Positions 31,630 to 40,767 of a stretch of DNA of 64,000 nucleotides are shown here, one piece after another. The stretch is from assembly GCA_963714425.1 (NCBI GenBank), contig CAVQOI010000004.1, positions 124,001 to 188,000 on the forward strand. Direction: 5' to 3'. The DNA comes from DATCYX01 sp963714425 (GTDB lineage: Bacteria > Chloroflexota > Anaerolineae > Anaerolineales > UBA4823). Position numbers and translations under genes: made by a program. The stretch's first letter is position 1, and each line of letters opens with the position of its first letter. The notes beneath the pieces are model-generated. The model saw only the letters and a list, made by a program, of their open reading frames with translations. It did not search any database and was not told the origin of the DNA.

Positions 31630-32712
31630 CTAAGGAAGTGGGCGCCTGCCTGCTACAACGAGCCGGGCTAAATAACCGCCGCTAATCTGATCAGCACCCA
31701 CACCCAGGTGCATGCCTTCCCTGACATCCTCCAATCCGTCCAGCCAGCCGCCCAGACTGCGGAATTTGGTTTCGCCATCCACCTTGAAAGTGTATTGCTC
31801 TCCATTGCGCGCCTGGAGGATGAAGCTAACTTCTTTCACCACGACCACCTTGCCTTCCACCCGGAGATCGAATTGCGGCAGTTCGTCTGCAGTCCCAGCT
31901 GCCACAGCTGCAGCAAGGAGGGTATCACCATCGCTCTCCTTCGCCACCACCAGCGCAATCATCCCAGGCTGCAAATCTTCCAATCCTTCCACCGAGCCAT
32001 CCCGGCTGCTGAAGCGGGTGTTCACGTCCACCTGGAATGTGATCTGCTTTCCCTGACGGGTATCAATCGTGAAGGAGCTGTTGGCAAGATCGATATCGGC
32101 AACTGTTCCAGCGTGTTTAACCAGGGGCTTGCGTGCCAGCACAACCAAAGCCACTCGGCTGCCATCATTCTGCTTAATGGCGCCGATTGACGCCTGCATT
32201 CCAGCCTCCAGGTCTTCCAGACTCTCGACACCTCCAAGATAAATCGTGTCTTGGGTGACCTGAAAGTCCAGATCCTCGCCGGCGAATGTGTGCAGACTAA
32301 AACTTTCGCTTGCCATGTCAACGCTGGTCACATGGCCACGGGCGCGCATCCCAAGGCGCTGGGATGGGTCATAATCATCGGGGAATAGGATCACCAGGCG
32401 GGCGACCATCTCTCCCTGGTCGTTATAGCGCATGATTCCAGCCACCCACATGCCTACCTGCAGGTCACCGAAAGCTGCTGGATCACCTTCTGCGTTGCGG
32501 TATTGTGTGCCATCGTCAACAAAAATCGTTCGCTGCTCACCCTGGCGTGCCTCAAGTATGAACTCGGTTGCACCAACTGCAGCGATTTTCCCCGAGACAC
32601 GCCGCCCGCCACGCAGGTGGTCCTGTTCTGGCTTCTGAGCGAGTGCAGCACTGCATGCCAGTATTATTGCCAGCATCGCGATCGGGATAGATAGAAGAAA
32701 TTTTTTCATCAT
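31630..32712 (-). CDS. Secreted protein of DUF5666-type repeats
   Basis: 360 residues; ATG 32712 with AAGGAGG 7 bases upstream. A signal peptide (1-25, KKFLLSIPIAMLAIILACSAALA) probably ends ALA|Q; the LAC triplet could serve as a weak lipobox. The mature part has four similar beta-rich units, each with an opening GKIAAVG/GHVTSVD/GTVADID/GKVVVVK, an FTL- or FIL- strand, a (T/D)xxT-[KR] turn and a 'DLQxGMxVxV' strand, matching DUF5666 (OB-like). Function of the family is unknown; export to the cell surface is inferred. No partner gene is evident. Confidence 0.8.
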   Translation of the reverse strand: MMKKFLLSIPIAMLAIILACSAALAQKPEQDHLRGGRRVSGKIAAVGATEFILEARQGEQRTIFVDDGTQYRNAEGDPAAFGDLQVGMWVAGIMRYNDQGEMVARLVILFPDDYDPSQRLGMRARGHVTSVDMASESFSLHTFAGEDLDFQVTQDTIYLGGVESLEDLEAGMQASIGAIKQNDGSRVALVVLARKPLVKHAGTVADIDLANSSFTIDTRQGKQITFQVDVNTRFSSRDGSVEGLEDLQPGMIALVVAKESDGDTLLAAAVAAGTADELPQFDLRVEGKVVVVKEVSFILQARNGEQYTFKVDGETKFRSLGGWLDGLEDVREGMHLGVGADQISGGYLARLVVAGRRPLP

Positions 32713-32861
32713 TAGGTTGCCTCCTTTTGAAATGTGCCATTTATCGCAAATCAGACAAACGATTGAGGTGGCTGTCTGATTAGCATGCTTGGCTTGTATT
32801 CAGAATAGCGGAGGCGCTTAAAATCTGTAATATCCCCGTGTAAAATCCCTGTAAAATCTGC

Positions 32862-33242
32862 TTACGAATTCCCCTCAATATCCCCCACGAACCCAACCCC
32901 TGGTTGTAGAGCCTGCAAGGACCTGGGATGACGAATATTAGGAGAATTTTCCCGAAGTCGATCCCAGATATAAGTTAAATCAGATAACCGGTTTTCCCTT
33001 GGGGAATACCATCGATATCTGATACGTAACTTTTCTCCGATGGTTGGAAGTCTCAAGACAGGTGCCAACAAATATAGATCCATCAGAGCAACCACAATAA
33101 TGAACAATCCAGGCGCGAGGAGTAACCCGATGCAGCTGCCGTGATGGTCCAATAATATCGTCAAGATGATTATCGCAACGCCAAGCAGTATTCGGAACAT
33201 TCTCCCTGCTGGAGAACTCATCAAATAGAAATAAGTGTTCAT
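32862..33242 (-). CDS. Small membrane protein (DUF2892/YgaP-TM-like)
   Basis: 126 residues. SPAGRMFRILLGVAIIILTILL and LLLAPGLFIIVVALMDLYLLAPVLRL are two adjacent membrane helices in the GRxxRIxLG...G order of DUF2892 proteins. The rest (65-126) is a basic, Arg-rich cytosolic tail without a domain I recognise. No good SD precedes ATG 33242, and the gene sits alone between the DUF5666 gene and the dNK operon terminator. Family assignment is tentative. Confidence 0.55.
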   Translation of the reverse strand: MNTYFYLMSSPAGRMFRILLGVAIIILTILLDHHGSCIGLLLAPGLFIIVVALMDLYLLAPVLRLPTIGEKLRIRYRWYSPRENRLSDLTYIWDRLRENSPNIRHPRSLQALQPGVGFVGDIEGNS

Positions 33243-33283
33243 CGCGGTATTTTTGTAAAAGAGGTCAATACGTGTATAGTGGA

Positions 33284-33314
33284 CAAAAAAAATAACGGCA
33301 CTCTTTATGCCGTT
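33284..33314 (-). terminator. Intrinsic terminator of the nrdR-nrdJ-dNK operon
   Basis: On the minus strand a 7-bp stem AACGGCA/TGCCGTT (33308-33314 with 33294-33300) and a 7-base loop are followed by ATTTTTTTTG, an eight-U tail. It lies about 50 bases after the kinase stop. This is the clearest rho-independent terminator in the window. Confidence 0.85.
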
Positions 33315-33363
33315 GCAACTATCACGCCAATCTTTTCAGAAATGTTAGGGGAGGGTTTGCTCG

Positions 33364-34011
33364 TCAGCTCTCTGCAGGAAAGATCACCTCTTCTCTTCCC
33401 GCTAGCTTATCCTGGATGCGGAGCACGACAACATCCATGTGCTGGGGTTTGTGCACGAAGTCTAGATCGTCGGTCCGGATCGTTAGTACCGGACAGACAT
33501 CAAAGTTCTGCATCCACTCATCGTAGAACAATTCCAGGAGTGACAAATATTCATCCGTGATGCCGCCCTCGATGGCACGACCGCGCCGACGTATGCGTGC
33601 CATGAGCACTGACACTGGTGCCCGCAGGTAAATGAGCAGGTCAGGCGGTGGGAGCTTGGAGACCAGCAGGTCGAAAACCCGCTGGTATGCGCGATAATCG
33701 CGTTCGCTCAAATTGCCCATGTGGTGCAGCGCCCGGGAGAAGATGTATGCGTCTTCGTAGATACTGCGGTCCAAGATGGCAGATTGTGTCAGGTTAGCCA
33801 GTTCCAGGTACTGCTCTGCGCGATGTCCCAGGAAGAATACCTGCAGGTGGAATGACCAGGCGCGCATGTCAGCATAGAAATCTGGCAGGTACGGGTTATC
33901 CGAGACCGATTCGAAGGCGGTCTTCCAACCCAGCCGTTCCCCCAGGCGTTCGGTGAGGGATGTTTTTCCGGCTCCAATATTTCCAGCGACGACAACGAGA
34001 CGTTTGATCAT
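33364..34011 (-). CDS. Deoxynucleoside kinase
   Basis: 215 residues. It salvages deoxynucleosides to dNMPs with a nucleoside triphosphate. Seen are Walker A GNIGAGKT (10-17), FESVSDNPYLPDFYADMRAWSFHLQVFFLGHR (substrate site, Glu and Gln), ILDRSIYEDAYIFSRAL (the D-R-S motif), and the Arg-rich LID RIRRRGRAIEGGI. This is the dGK/dAK branch architecture; which base it prefers is not readable. Last in a transcript with nrdR, nrdJ and a DinB-like gene, giving a dNTP-supply unit, and it ends at the terminator at 33284-33314. Confidence 0.92.
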   Translation of the reverse strand: MIKRLVVVAGNIGAGKTSLTERLGERLGWKTAFESVSDNPYLPDFYADMRAWSFHLQVFFLGHRAEQYLELANLTQSAILDRSIYEDAYIFSRALHHMGNLSERDYRAYQRVFDLLVSKLPPPDLLIYLRAPVSVLMARIRRRGRAIEGGITDEYLSLLELFYDEWMQNFDVCPVLTIRTDDLDFVHKPQHMDVVVLRIQDKLAGREEVIFPAES

Positions 34012-34105
34012 AGGTCAGTTATCGAAAATCCTCAACAATTGAGCAGGAACGAATGATGGGTATTGGGTTGGTACAGACAAGTAAGCATTAATAATCTGTC
34101 TGCGC

Positions 34106-34612
34106 TCATGAATCCACATCGTGATCTCCAAAATAAACCCTCCAAGGTCCGCTGAGGGCAATAAATGGCTGCATCAGAGCTTGCTCCGCCTGCACGGTGT
34201 GCATCAGGTCGTGTGCAGCCCACTCTGAGAGCATTTCTCCAAGAGTGACAATCCCCAACTCGCTATGATTCGCTGTTCTATCTAGATCAGCTTCACTGAC
34301 TTTCGACAGATCAGACAAGCTGATCTCACGCAGCCGGTTGAACTCTGAGGCCAACTCAGCCACAGGTTTGGTATACTCACTGCCTTCGTCATCCGGGTTG
34401 AAAGCTAAAAAGTCCTGCCCCGCTAGAAAATTCTTTACCCGGACAGGAAAGACAAAACTTTCTGTATCCAACAGGTGGTGCAGGCATTCTGCCGCCGACC
34501 ACTCACCCGGAGCGGGTTTTCGGTCAAGCAACTCAATCGGCAGCGTTCTGGTGAGCGCCAGCCAGTGTCTTGGTGTATGCGAGAGAACGGCCTGAACCTC
34601 CTTTAATAGCAC
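34106..34612 (-). CDS. DinB-fold protein in the nrd operon
   Basis: 168 residues if it starts at GTG 34612, one base beyond the nrdJ stop (TAAGGTG). An ATG at 34663 in frame would overlap the nrdJ zinc ribbon by 50 bases and cannot be excluded. The DinB bundle shows KPAPGEWSAAECLHHLLDTESF and LSEWAAHDLMHTVQAEQ, giving the three-His metal site. Function unknown; proteins of this fold include thiol transferases and DNA-damage-induced proteins. It is placed between nrdJ and the kinase, so a role linked to nucleotide or radical chemistry is possible but unproven. Confidence 0.75.
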   Translation of the reverse strand: MLLKEVQAVLSHTPRHWLALTRTLPIELLDRKPAPGEWSAAECLHHLLDTESFVFPVRVKNFLAGQDFLAFNPDDEGSEYTKPVAELASEFNRLREISLSDLSKVSEADLDRTANHSELGIVTLGEMLSEWAAHDLMHTVQAEQALMQPFIALSGPWRVYFGDHDVDS

Positions 34613-34613
34613 C

Positions 34614-37229
34614 TTAGCACTCGCTATATCCGCAGGAGTAGCACTTGCGGCAACCCTCCTCATTTACTACACCTGCCTGGCCGCATTCTGGGCACAGATC
34701 GCCAACCTTGAAAAGCGACACCTGCTCAGGGTTTTCCCTTGAGACGGACAGGGCAAATTCGTTCATGTAACGAAAGCCATTACCATCTTCACCCTCAATG
34801 TCCTCCTCAAACTCCTCGCCTTCTTCAGCTTGCTTGTACTCCAGGTATTCAGCCAGGAGTTGCGCCACACCATCAGGTAGGGAACGCACGCGTTTAGGTC
34901 CAAAGCCAAGGGATCGACCGCCGCCGATCCCCGATAGCTGCCGCCACACCTCTTTGAGGCGCTCGCGCGGCGCAACTGGTGAGCTCAAGCGCAGGATGTA
35001 GGAGATCAATCGCCCGATAGCCTCCGATACAGCAGCTGTATCGGAGCCAGCTTTGGCGGTATTAATGAAAACCTCGAATGGCTGGTCTTGCCCGTTCTCG
35101 TTAATCGTGACGAATGCTTTGCCGAGCGGGGTGCTGACATTATAGGTGTATCCTCGCAGGCTGCGCGGTCTGGGTTTTTTCTTATCCTGCCACATCGGTT
35201 CTTGATTACCCAGTGCAGATGCGTCTACAGATACAGCGTCACCTTGTTTCTGTTTTGCGGTAGCGTTGGTCTCCAGCACTACTTTATGCCGAGAGCCGGT
35301 CACATACACTGTGATACCTTTGCACCCCAGCTCCCATGCCAGCTGGTAGGCAGTGGCAACATCTTCAGGTGTAGCTTCTTCAGGGAAATTGATCGTCTTG
35401 CTTAAACTGTTATCTACAAAGGCTTGCAATGCAGCCTGTGTGCGCACATGCTCTTCAGCGGAGATATCTGCCGAGACGACGAAGGTGTGGCGGATGGCTT
35501 CACTCACGCTCTCCAGCTCCTGGCACGTCCCATGCTCCATGACCTGGGCAATGATTGAATGGCGATCATCATCATCCATCCCCGCATCTGAAAGCGCCTT
35601 ATCAAAAAGTGGGCTGGTGTAGGTGAGTGTCAAATCCTTACCGTTATCGTTCACATGGCGTATGTACGCCAGTGCGAAAACCGGCTCACAGCCATAGCTT
35701 TCGCAGCCTGCGACAGTTGCAATGGTACCGGTGGGTGCTACTGTCGTCTGCGCAGCATTACGGATGCCATGGCGGCGGATGCCATCAGTCACAATAGACC
35801 AATCGACATGCGGGCGATCCCAATCCTGCTCGTAATCTGAGAGGGGTTGTGGTGGTTGCCATTTCATCGATTCTGGATTGTAAATGCTCCCATGGATCGC
35901 AGGGAAGGGGCCACGCATCTCAGCCAGCTGGATGCTGGTGAGCATGGTGTGGTAACGCACAAACTCCATCACCTGAGCGCCGAATTCAAGGCCTTCTTGG
36001 GAGCCATAACGGATGCCAGCGTGGTACATAAGGTCTCCTAGACCCATAATTCCCAGGCCAATCCGGCGGGCGCGATGTGCAGCCTCAGATAACTGCGGTA
36101 CCGCAGGCACATATGCGTTGGCTTCGACAACATCGTCCAAGAAAGTCGTTGATTCGACAACGCTTCGGCGCAGCTTCTCCCAATCCACTTTACCTTCTGC
36201 CCCGCAGTGTTGTGCCAGATTGATCGAACCCAAACAACAGTTCTCATACGGACCCAACCATTGCTCTCCACAGGGGTTAGTGGCTTCCAGCTCGTACAAA
36301 TGGGGAACAGGATTGGAGAGGTTTGCAGCGTCCAAGAAAAGCAGCCCTGGCTCCCCATTATGATGCGCCTGGTTCACGATTTTTTCGAAGAGCTGGCGCG
36401 CTCGTATTTTTTTATATACCCTGATCGGCACACCCGCCTCAATTGCTTCGTCTAAGGTACCGTGAAAACCGTGATATTCGGGAGCGTTGACGTCCGGGAA
36501 GCGCAGTTCCCAGTTAGCATCCTCTTGGACCGCCTGCATGAAGGCGTCTGTCACACCAACGGAGATGTTGAAGTTGGTGATGCTGTTCTCATCAGTCTTA
36601 CAGGTGATGAATTCTTCGATATCCGGGTGGTCAACGCGCAGCACAGCCATATTTGCCCCACGACGGCTGCCGCCCTGAGCGATCTCACCAAAAGCTTTAT
36701 CGTATACCCGGAGAAATCCAACAGGTCCGGTAGCCTGACCAGCGGATGTTTTAACAATTGTGCCCTTAGGGCGCAACCGAGAGAAAGAAAATCCATTCCC
36801 GCCACCGGTTTGCTGGATAAGGGCGGCGTCACGAAGGGATTGGAAGATACCTGCAGGGTCTCTACCCATGTCGTCGGTGATGGGTAGAACGAAACAAGCT
36901 GCCAGCTGTCCTAGAGGCGTACCAGCGCCGGTGAAAGTGGGAGAATTTGGGAAAAAGCGCTTGCTGGTTAGCAGGTCATAAAACACCTCTGCCTGCTGCA
37001 TAATATCTCCGCGCCAGGCCTCTTCAACCTTTGCGACATGGTAAGCCACACGCCAGAACATCTCCTCTACAGATTCAGCTAATTTACCGTCTCTTCCGCG
37101 TCGGACATAGCGGCGGAGGAGCACTTTGCGGGCATTCTCAGAAAGATCGACCGGTCCTACTTGATCGGGCAATGGAGGGGTCGGCAGTAATCCAGTTTTT
37201 TTCAGCGGGGGGACAGGTTTCTGCAACAT
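34614..37229 (-). CDS. nrdJ: Adenosylcobalamin-dependent (class II) ribonucleotide reductase
   Basis: 871 residues from ATG 37229, GGAG 8 bases upstream; an in-frame start at 37286 is not needed. It reduces ribonucleotides to deoxyribonucleotides using a B12-generated thiyl radical. Cys112 (LAACFVLP) is the first redox cysteine; Asn318, Cys320 and Glu322 (ATNPCGE) form the radical site; NCCLGSINLAQH follows. PTGTIATVAGCESYGCEPVFALAY is the conserved central block. The C-terminus is a zinc ribbon plus redox pair: CPECGQ, CRKC, YSCGYSEC. No intein. nrdR lies 77 bases upstream. No B12 riboswitch is seen. Confidence 0.97.
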   Translation of the reverse strand: MLQKPVPPLKKTGLLPTPPLPDQVGPVDLSENARKVLLRRYVRRGRDGKLAESVEEMFWRVAYHVAKVEEAWRGDIMQQAEVFYDLLTSKRFFPNSPTFTGAGTPLGQLAACFVLPITDDMGRDPAGIFQSLRDAALIQQTGGGNGFSFSRLRPKGTIVKTSAGQATGPVGFLRVYDKAFGEIAQGGSRRGANMAVLRVDHPDIEEFITCKTDENSITNFNISVGVTDAFMQAVQEDANWELRFPDVNAPEYHGFHGTLDEAIEAGVPIRVYKKIRARQLFEKIVNQAHHNGEPGLLFLDAANLSNPVPHLYELEATNPCGEQWLGPYENCCLGSINLAQHCGAEGKVDWEKLRRSVVESTTFLDDVVEANAYVPAVPQLSEAAHRARRIGLGIMGLGDLMYHAGIRYGSQEGLEFGAQVMEFVRYHTMLTSIQLAEMRGPFPAIHGSIYNPESMKWQPPQPLSDYEQDWDRPHVDWSIVTDGIRRHGIRNAAQTTVAPTGTIATVAGCESYGCEPVFALAYIRHVNDNGKDLTLTYTSPLFDKALSDAGMDDDDRHSIIAQVMEHGTCQELESVSEAIRHTFVVSADISAEEHVRTQAALQAFVDNSLSKTINFPEEATPEDVATAYQLAWELGCKGITVYVTGSRHKVVLETNATAKQKQGDAVSVDASALGNQEPMWQDKKKPRPRSLRGYTYNVSTPLGKAFVTINENGQDQPFEVFINTAKAGSDTAAVSEAIGRLISYILRLSSPVAPRERLKEVWRQLSGIGGGRSLGFGPKRVRSLPDGVAQLLAEYLEYKQAEEGEEFEEDIEGEDGNGFRYMNEFALSVSRENPEQVSLFKVGDLCPECGQAGVVNEEGCRKCYSCGYSEC

Positions 37230-37306
37230 TTTCTCTACTCCTAAACCGATAGAATGACACACAAATTCAACAAACACAGCCCCCACGTGATCAAGGTAGC
37301 ATTGGA

Positions 37307-37756
37307 CTAGCCTTCTAATAGACGGTCGATCTCTTTGCGGATAGCGTGCAGGTCATCCAACCCAAGATAGACAATTGCGTAGCGGATGTAAGCGATCTGG
37401 TCCAACTCTTTCAGCCCAGCAATTGCCTTATCCCCCACCACACGAGAAGATACCTCTGCACGTCCCAAAGCTTGAAGCGAAGCTTCGATTTCTCCAACCA
37501 GCCTCTCGATATCGGCGGCAGAGACCGGGCGCTTGGCACAGGCAATGCGTATACCGCGAATTAGTTTCTCGCGGTCAAATTCCTCTCGTGTTCCATCCTG
37601 TTTAATGAGCAGCGGAGTTGCCAGGATGGGCCGCTCGTACGTGCTGAATCGCTGCCCACAGTGTTCACACTCCCGTCTACGGCGTATACCCCCCCTTTGA
37701 TCGTGGGAGGTATCGACTACTCTTAATTGCTCACTCTTGCAGTATGGACAGCGCAT
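37307..37756 (-). CDS. nrdR: Transcriptional repressor NrdR
   Basis: 149 residues. The N-terminal zinc ribbon MRCPYCKSEQLRVVDTS with CEHCGQRFSTYER, followed by an ATP-cone (about 49-139) with VIKQDGTREEFDREKLIRGIRIACAKRPV, are the two NrdR domains. It senses ATP/dATP and represses ribonucleotide reductase genes. First in the operon with nrdJ. Upstream, TATAAT (37848-37853, minus strand) is a likely -10, with AT-rich sequence around it; no convincing pair of NrdR boxes could be read. Confidence 0.97.
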   Translation of the reverse strand: MRCPYCKSEQLRVVDTSHDQRGGIRRRRECEHCGQRFSTYERPILATPLLIKQDGTREEFDREKLIRGIRIACAKRPVSAADIERLVGEIEASLQALGRAEVSSRVVGDKAIAGLKELDQIAYIRYAIVYLGLDDLHAIRKEIDRLLEG

Positions 37757-38040
37757 AATCCCTTGAGTCTATATTCTAACCCATGCCCCATAAGTTCAAC
37801 ATTACTTAGAGCTATGAGCGATGGTCTGCTAGTGACTTAATGAGCAAATTATATACTAATATAGAACGTTTGTAACCGCCATAGATAGGGGTTGCAATTG
37901 AACGATACCGTATATGTGGCGTTGAGCGTGCAAAATTCTAGCATAGTCAAGCCCAAATTGCAAGGCCCAAAAGAACTACTTAACATTAATATTCCAATTT
38001 TGACGGTAAATCAGAAGCTTGAATCGCTGCTTATCGTACC
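37757..38040. other. nrdR upstream region with -10 element
   Basis: On the minus strand TATAAT lies at 37848-37853, 92 bases before nrdR; the -35 is poor. The rest has no gene I can support. The stretch CTATATTAGTATATAAT near it resembles half of an NrdR box but does not match the full 16-base consensus. Confidence 0.35.
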
Positions 38041-38078
38041 CACCCAGGCTCGTGCGAAGGCATTCACGAGCCTGGGTG
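38041..38078 (-). terminator. Long hairpin downstream of ftsZ
   Basis: A perfect 14-bp GC-rich stem (38041-38054 with 38065-38078) encloses a 10-base loop, 136 bases after the ftsZ stop. No U-run follows on either strand, so it may be a Rho-dependent end, an mRNA-stabilising 3' structure, or a repeat. Its place at the end of the dcw operon favours 3'-end formation. Confidence 0.5.
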
Positions 38079-38213
38079 TTCTCCAGTGGCAAAGATCAAT
38101 AGACGCGCAGTCAATGCCAGCCGGGAGGAGGAATCCAGCGGGCATTGACCAGAAAAGTGCTTTGCAGATTTCCGGACATTCTCGCAACCGGTTCGTACAC
38201 CGAACGAATAAAC

Positions 38214-39365
38214 CTAGCGATCGCGGTTGCGTAGAAAGGTCGGAATGTCCAGATCTTCGGTGTTAAAGGCGCGCGGTTGAAATTCACGCACTGGCTGGCT
38301 AACCGGAATCGAAGCTGGCACCGAGCTGGTGCGATGCTCACTGAAGTCGCTCGGCTCAATGCGTTCGGTCGTTGTAGGCTCCACAATCCGGCGGGGCACA
38401 CCTGTGCGCTCAAATCCGGTAGCGATCACCGTGATGCGAACCACTTCCTTCAGACTTGGGTCGATCACAGCTCCGAAGATCAGGTTGACGTCTGGATGAG
38501 CAGTTTCCTTGATAATAGCAGCTGCCTGGTTGACCTCGAACAACGTAAGCTCGGGTCCACCGGTAACATTGAAGAGAATGCCACGGGCGCCGTCGATGGT
38601 GATATCCAGCAATTGGCTGGAGATCGCCTGCTCAGCGGCGATGCGAGCTGCATCCTCGCCCTTACCAAGACCGACTGCCATCAAGGCTGCTCCGCCTTCC
38701 GACATTATCGTGCGCACGTCCGCAAAGTCGAGGTTGATCAGACCAGGGACGGTGATCAGCTCGGAGATGCCCTGAACACCCTGGCGCAGGACATCGTCTG
38801 CCATTCGAAATGCAGTTTGCAGATTGGCGCGCTTGTCCACGATTTGCAGCAAGCGGTCATTGGGGATGACGATGAGTGTATCGGCCTGCTCCTTGAGCTT
38901 GGTGATCCCCGCTTCAGCCGATGCGATACGCCGTGAGCCCTCGAAGGTAAATGGGCGTGTGACCACACCGATGGTCAGTGCGCCGACTTCCTTGGCGATC
39001 TGCGCCACAATTGCGGCGCCGCCAGTGCCGGTGCCGCCACCCATACCGGACGTGATAAACACCATGTCCGAACCGCGCATCACCTCATAAAGCTCTTCGG
39101 CTGACTCCTCCGCAGCTTTTTTGCCGGTTTCGGGGTCGCCACCTGAGCCCAGGCCGCGGGTGAGCTTCTCGCCAATGCGCACACGCTTGGACGCTTTGGA
39201 AAGCATAAGCGCTTGTGCATCGGTGTTGACTGCCAAAAACTCAACGCCTGAGAGCCCTTCGTCGATCATGCGGTCGACAGCATTGCAACCGCCGCCGCCT
39301 ACGCCAACCACCTTGATGCGCGCAAATGACTCGAGCTGGTTGGGAATACTGGTTTCGTTTTTCAT
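38214..39365 (-). CDS. ftsZ: Cell division GTPase FtsZ
   Basis: 383 residues. FtsZ polymerises into the division ring. The GTP site has GVGGGGCNAVDRM (20-32) and the tubulin signature GGGTGTG (109-115). The catalytic T7 loop appears as NLDFADVRTIM. The C-terminal peptide DLDIPTFLRNRDR is the docking segment for FtsA and other tethers, preceded by a Ser/Pro/Thr linker of about 50 residues. ATG 39365 has GAGGAGG upstream. Last gene of the dcw cluster; a 110-base gap with a strong hairpin separates it from ftsA, so its level may be set separately. Confidence 0.98.
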   Translation of the reverse strand: MKNETSIPNQLESFARIKVVGVGGGGCNAVDRMIDEGLSGVEFLAVNTDAQALMLSKASKRVRIGEKLTRGLGSGGDPETGKKAAEESAEELYEVMRGSDMVFITSGMGGGTGTGGAAIVAQIAKEVGALTIGVVTRPFTFEGSRRIASAEAGITKLKEQADTLIVIPNDRLLQIVDKRANLQTAFRMADDVLRQGVQGISELITVPGLINLDFADVRTIMSEGGAALMAVGLGKGEDAARIAAEQAISSQLLDITIDGARGILFNVTGGPELTLFEVNQAAAIIKETAHPDVNLIFGAVIDPSLKEVVRITVIATGFERTGVPRRIVEPTTTERIEPSDFSEHRTSSVPASIPVSQPVREFQPRAFNTEDLDIPTFLRNRDR

Positions 39366-39430
39366 GATTGAATCCTCCTCGTGATCTAATCTCCGTTAAG
39401 TGTTTTCCGCCATCACGACGATTGGCGGAC

Positions 39431-39460
39431 GACGAAGGACGATGCGTATCGTCCTTCGTC
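39431..39460. other. Perfect hairpin in the ftsA-ftsZ gap
   Basis: A 13-bp perfect stem (39431-39443 with 39448-39460) has a GCGT tetraloop. It lies 16 bases after the ftsA stop and 66 bases before ftsZ. On the minus strand no U-run follows, so it is more likely an mRNA-processing or stability element, or a repeat, than an intrinsic terminator. Confidence 0.6.
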
Positions 39461-39475
39461 ATTCGCCCATCATCC

Positions 39476-40732
39476 TTAGGGCAACAGCCTCTTTAGCCAG
39501 TTCTTGATCTTCTCCCAATTTGTCGCCCCTTGTTGCAAGCTTTGTAAACTCTTCAACGAGCTGGGACTGCGTTTTTCGTGCTGCGGCGTATACTCGCTCA
39601 TCATCACCGCCCAGCGCAGCAGCCCAACGCTGGTTGAATATGCAGGCGAATCTAGGCGGTCAGCCATACCCAACAAATTCTCTGGCTTGGCAATGCGCAC
39701 TGGCACACCCAGCACATGGGCAGCTACCGAGCGTATACCAGGTAGGTTGCTCGTACCCCCAGTGAGCACCATGCCAGCTGGAAGCAGACCATCGTAGCCG
39801 GAACGCTTAATCTCCTGCAAGACCAACGCAAAGATCTCCTCCACACGTGCCTCGATGATGTGCGCCAGTTCCTGGCGGTTAATTTGTAATGATTCCTGCT
39901 CGCCAAACGGCTTGATGTTGAATGATTCCTGGACACCGACTTCAGCCTGCATGGCGTGACCGTGCTGGACTTTGATCTCCTCCGCCTGCGACATGGGCAG
40001 GCGCAGACCATGAGCGATATCAGAAGTGATGTGGTTGCCGCCAACGGCGATAACCGCCGTGTACCACACGTCTCCATCGATGAATATCGCCAGATCCGTT
40101 GTGCCGCCCCCGATGTCCACAACTACTGAGCCCATCTGGCGCTCAGTTTCGCTCAACACTACTTCCGCAGATGCAAGCGGGTTCAGCACGTATTGGGAGG
40201 TTTCCACGCCGGAGACGCCTACGCACTGGCGCAAATTCTCCACCGAGGCAGCTGACGCAGTAATAATATGCGTCTCTACCTCCAGGCGATAGCCATGCAT
40301 CCCGACAGGATTTCGTATGCCATCTTGCCCATCCACGTTGAAGCCGCGCTGGATCACGTGAATAACCTCACGGTTGTGAGGCAGTGCCACCGCCCTAGCG
40401 GCGTCGATAGCACGCTCGACATCTTCCTGATCGATGACCTGCCCACTTATGCCCACAACCCCGCGATTATTGGTTGAGTTCACCTGAGAGCCAGCCAGGC
40501 TGACTAGAGCTGAGGTAATCTCGAGCCCAGAAGTGCGCTCAGCCTTCTCGATTGACCGCGCAACAGCCTGCGAGGCGGCCGCAAGGTCGACAACGACCCC
40601 CTTGCGTATCCCCTGCGAGGGTTCAATCCCCACGCCTAATATATTCAGCTGGCCTGGAGCTTGCTCGCGGGCCACCAGCGTGCAGATCTTAGTCGTGCCA
40701 ACATCTATTCCGACTACAATCGGTGCATCCAT
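39476..40732 (-). CDS. ftsA: Cell division protein FtsA
   Basis: 418 residues. FtsA is an actin-fold ATPase that tethers FtsZ to the membrane. Seen are GIDVGTTKICTLVA (phosphate 1), VNSTNNRGVVGISGQVI in the SHS2/1C subdomain, VVVDIGGGTTDLAIFIDG (phosphate 2) and VLTGGTSNLPGIRSVAAHVLG. The C-terminal WEKIKNWLKRLLP is the amphipathic membrane-targeting helix. In the dcw cluster, 35 bases after ftsQ. Confidence 0.97.
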   Translation of the reverse strand: MDAPIVVGIDVGTTKICTLVAREQAPGQLNILGVGIEPSQGIRKGVVVDLAAASQAVARSIEKAERTSGLEITSALVSLAGSQVNSTNNRGVVGISGQVIDQEDVERAIDAARAVALPHNREVIHVIQRGFNVDGQDGIRNPVGMHGYRLEVETHIITASAASVENLRQCVGVSGVETSQYVLNPLASAEVVLSETERQMGSVVVDIGGGTTDLAIFIDGDVWYTAVIAVGGNHITSDIAHGLRLPMSQAEEIKVQHGHAMQAEVGVQESFNIKPFGEQESLQINRQELAHIIEARVEEIFALVLQEIKRSGYDGLLPAGMVLTGGTSNLPGIRSVAAHVLGVPVRIAKPENLLGMADRLDSPAYSTSVGLLRWAVMMSEYTPQHEKRSPSSLKSLQSLQQGATNWEKIKNWLKRLLP

Positions 40733-40767
40733 CCGTTGTTTGCTCCATTCATGATTAGCATTCGCCC

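Noticed and set aside
34613..34663. Upstream ATG (34663) for the DinB gene in the nrd operon
   Set aside because: It would overlap the nrdJ zinc ribbon by 50 bases; the GTG at 34612 directly after the nrdJ stop is simpler, though not proven.
37230..37306. Cobalamin riboswitch before the B12-dependent reductase
   Set aside because: The 77-base gap is too short and no B12 box is present; none is seen before nrdR either.
37757..37900. NrdR boxes upstream of nrdR
   Set aside because: AT-rich sequence partly resembles one box, but the full 16-base consensus and a spaced pair could not be read.
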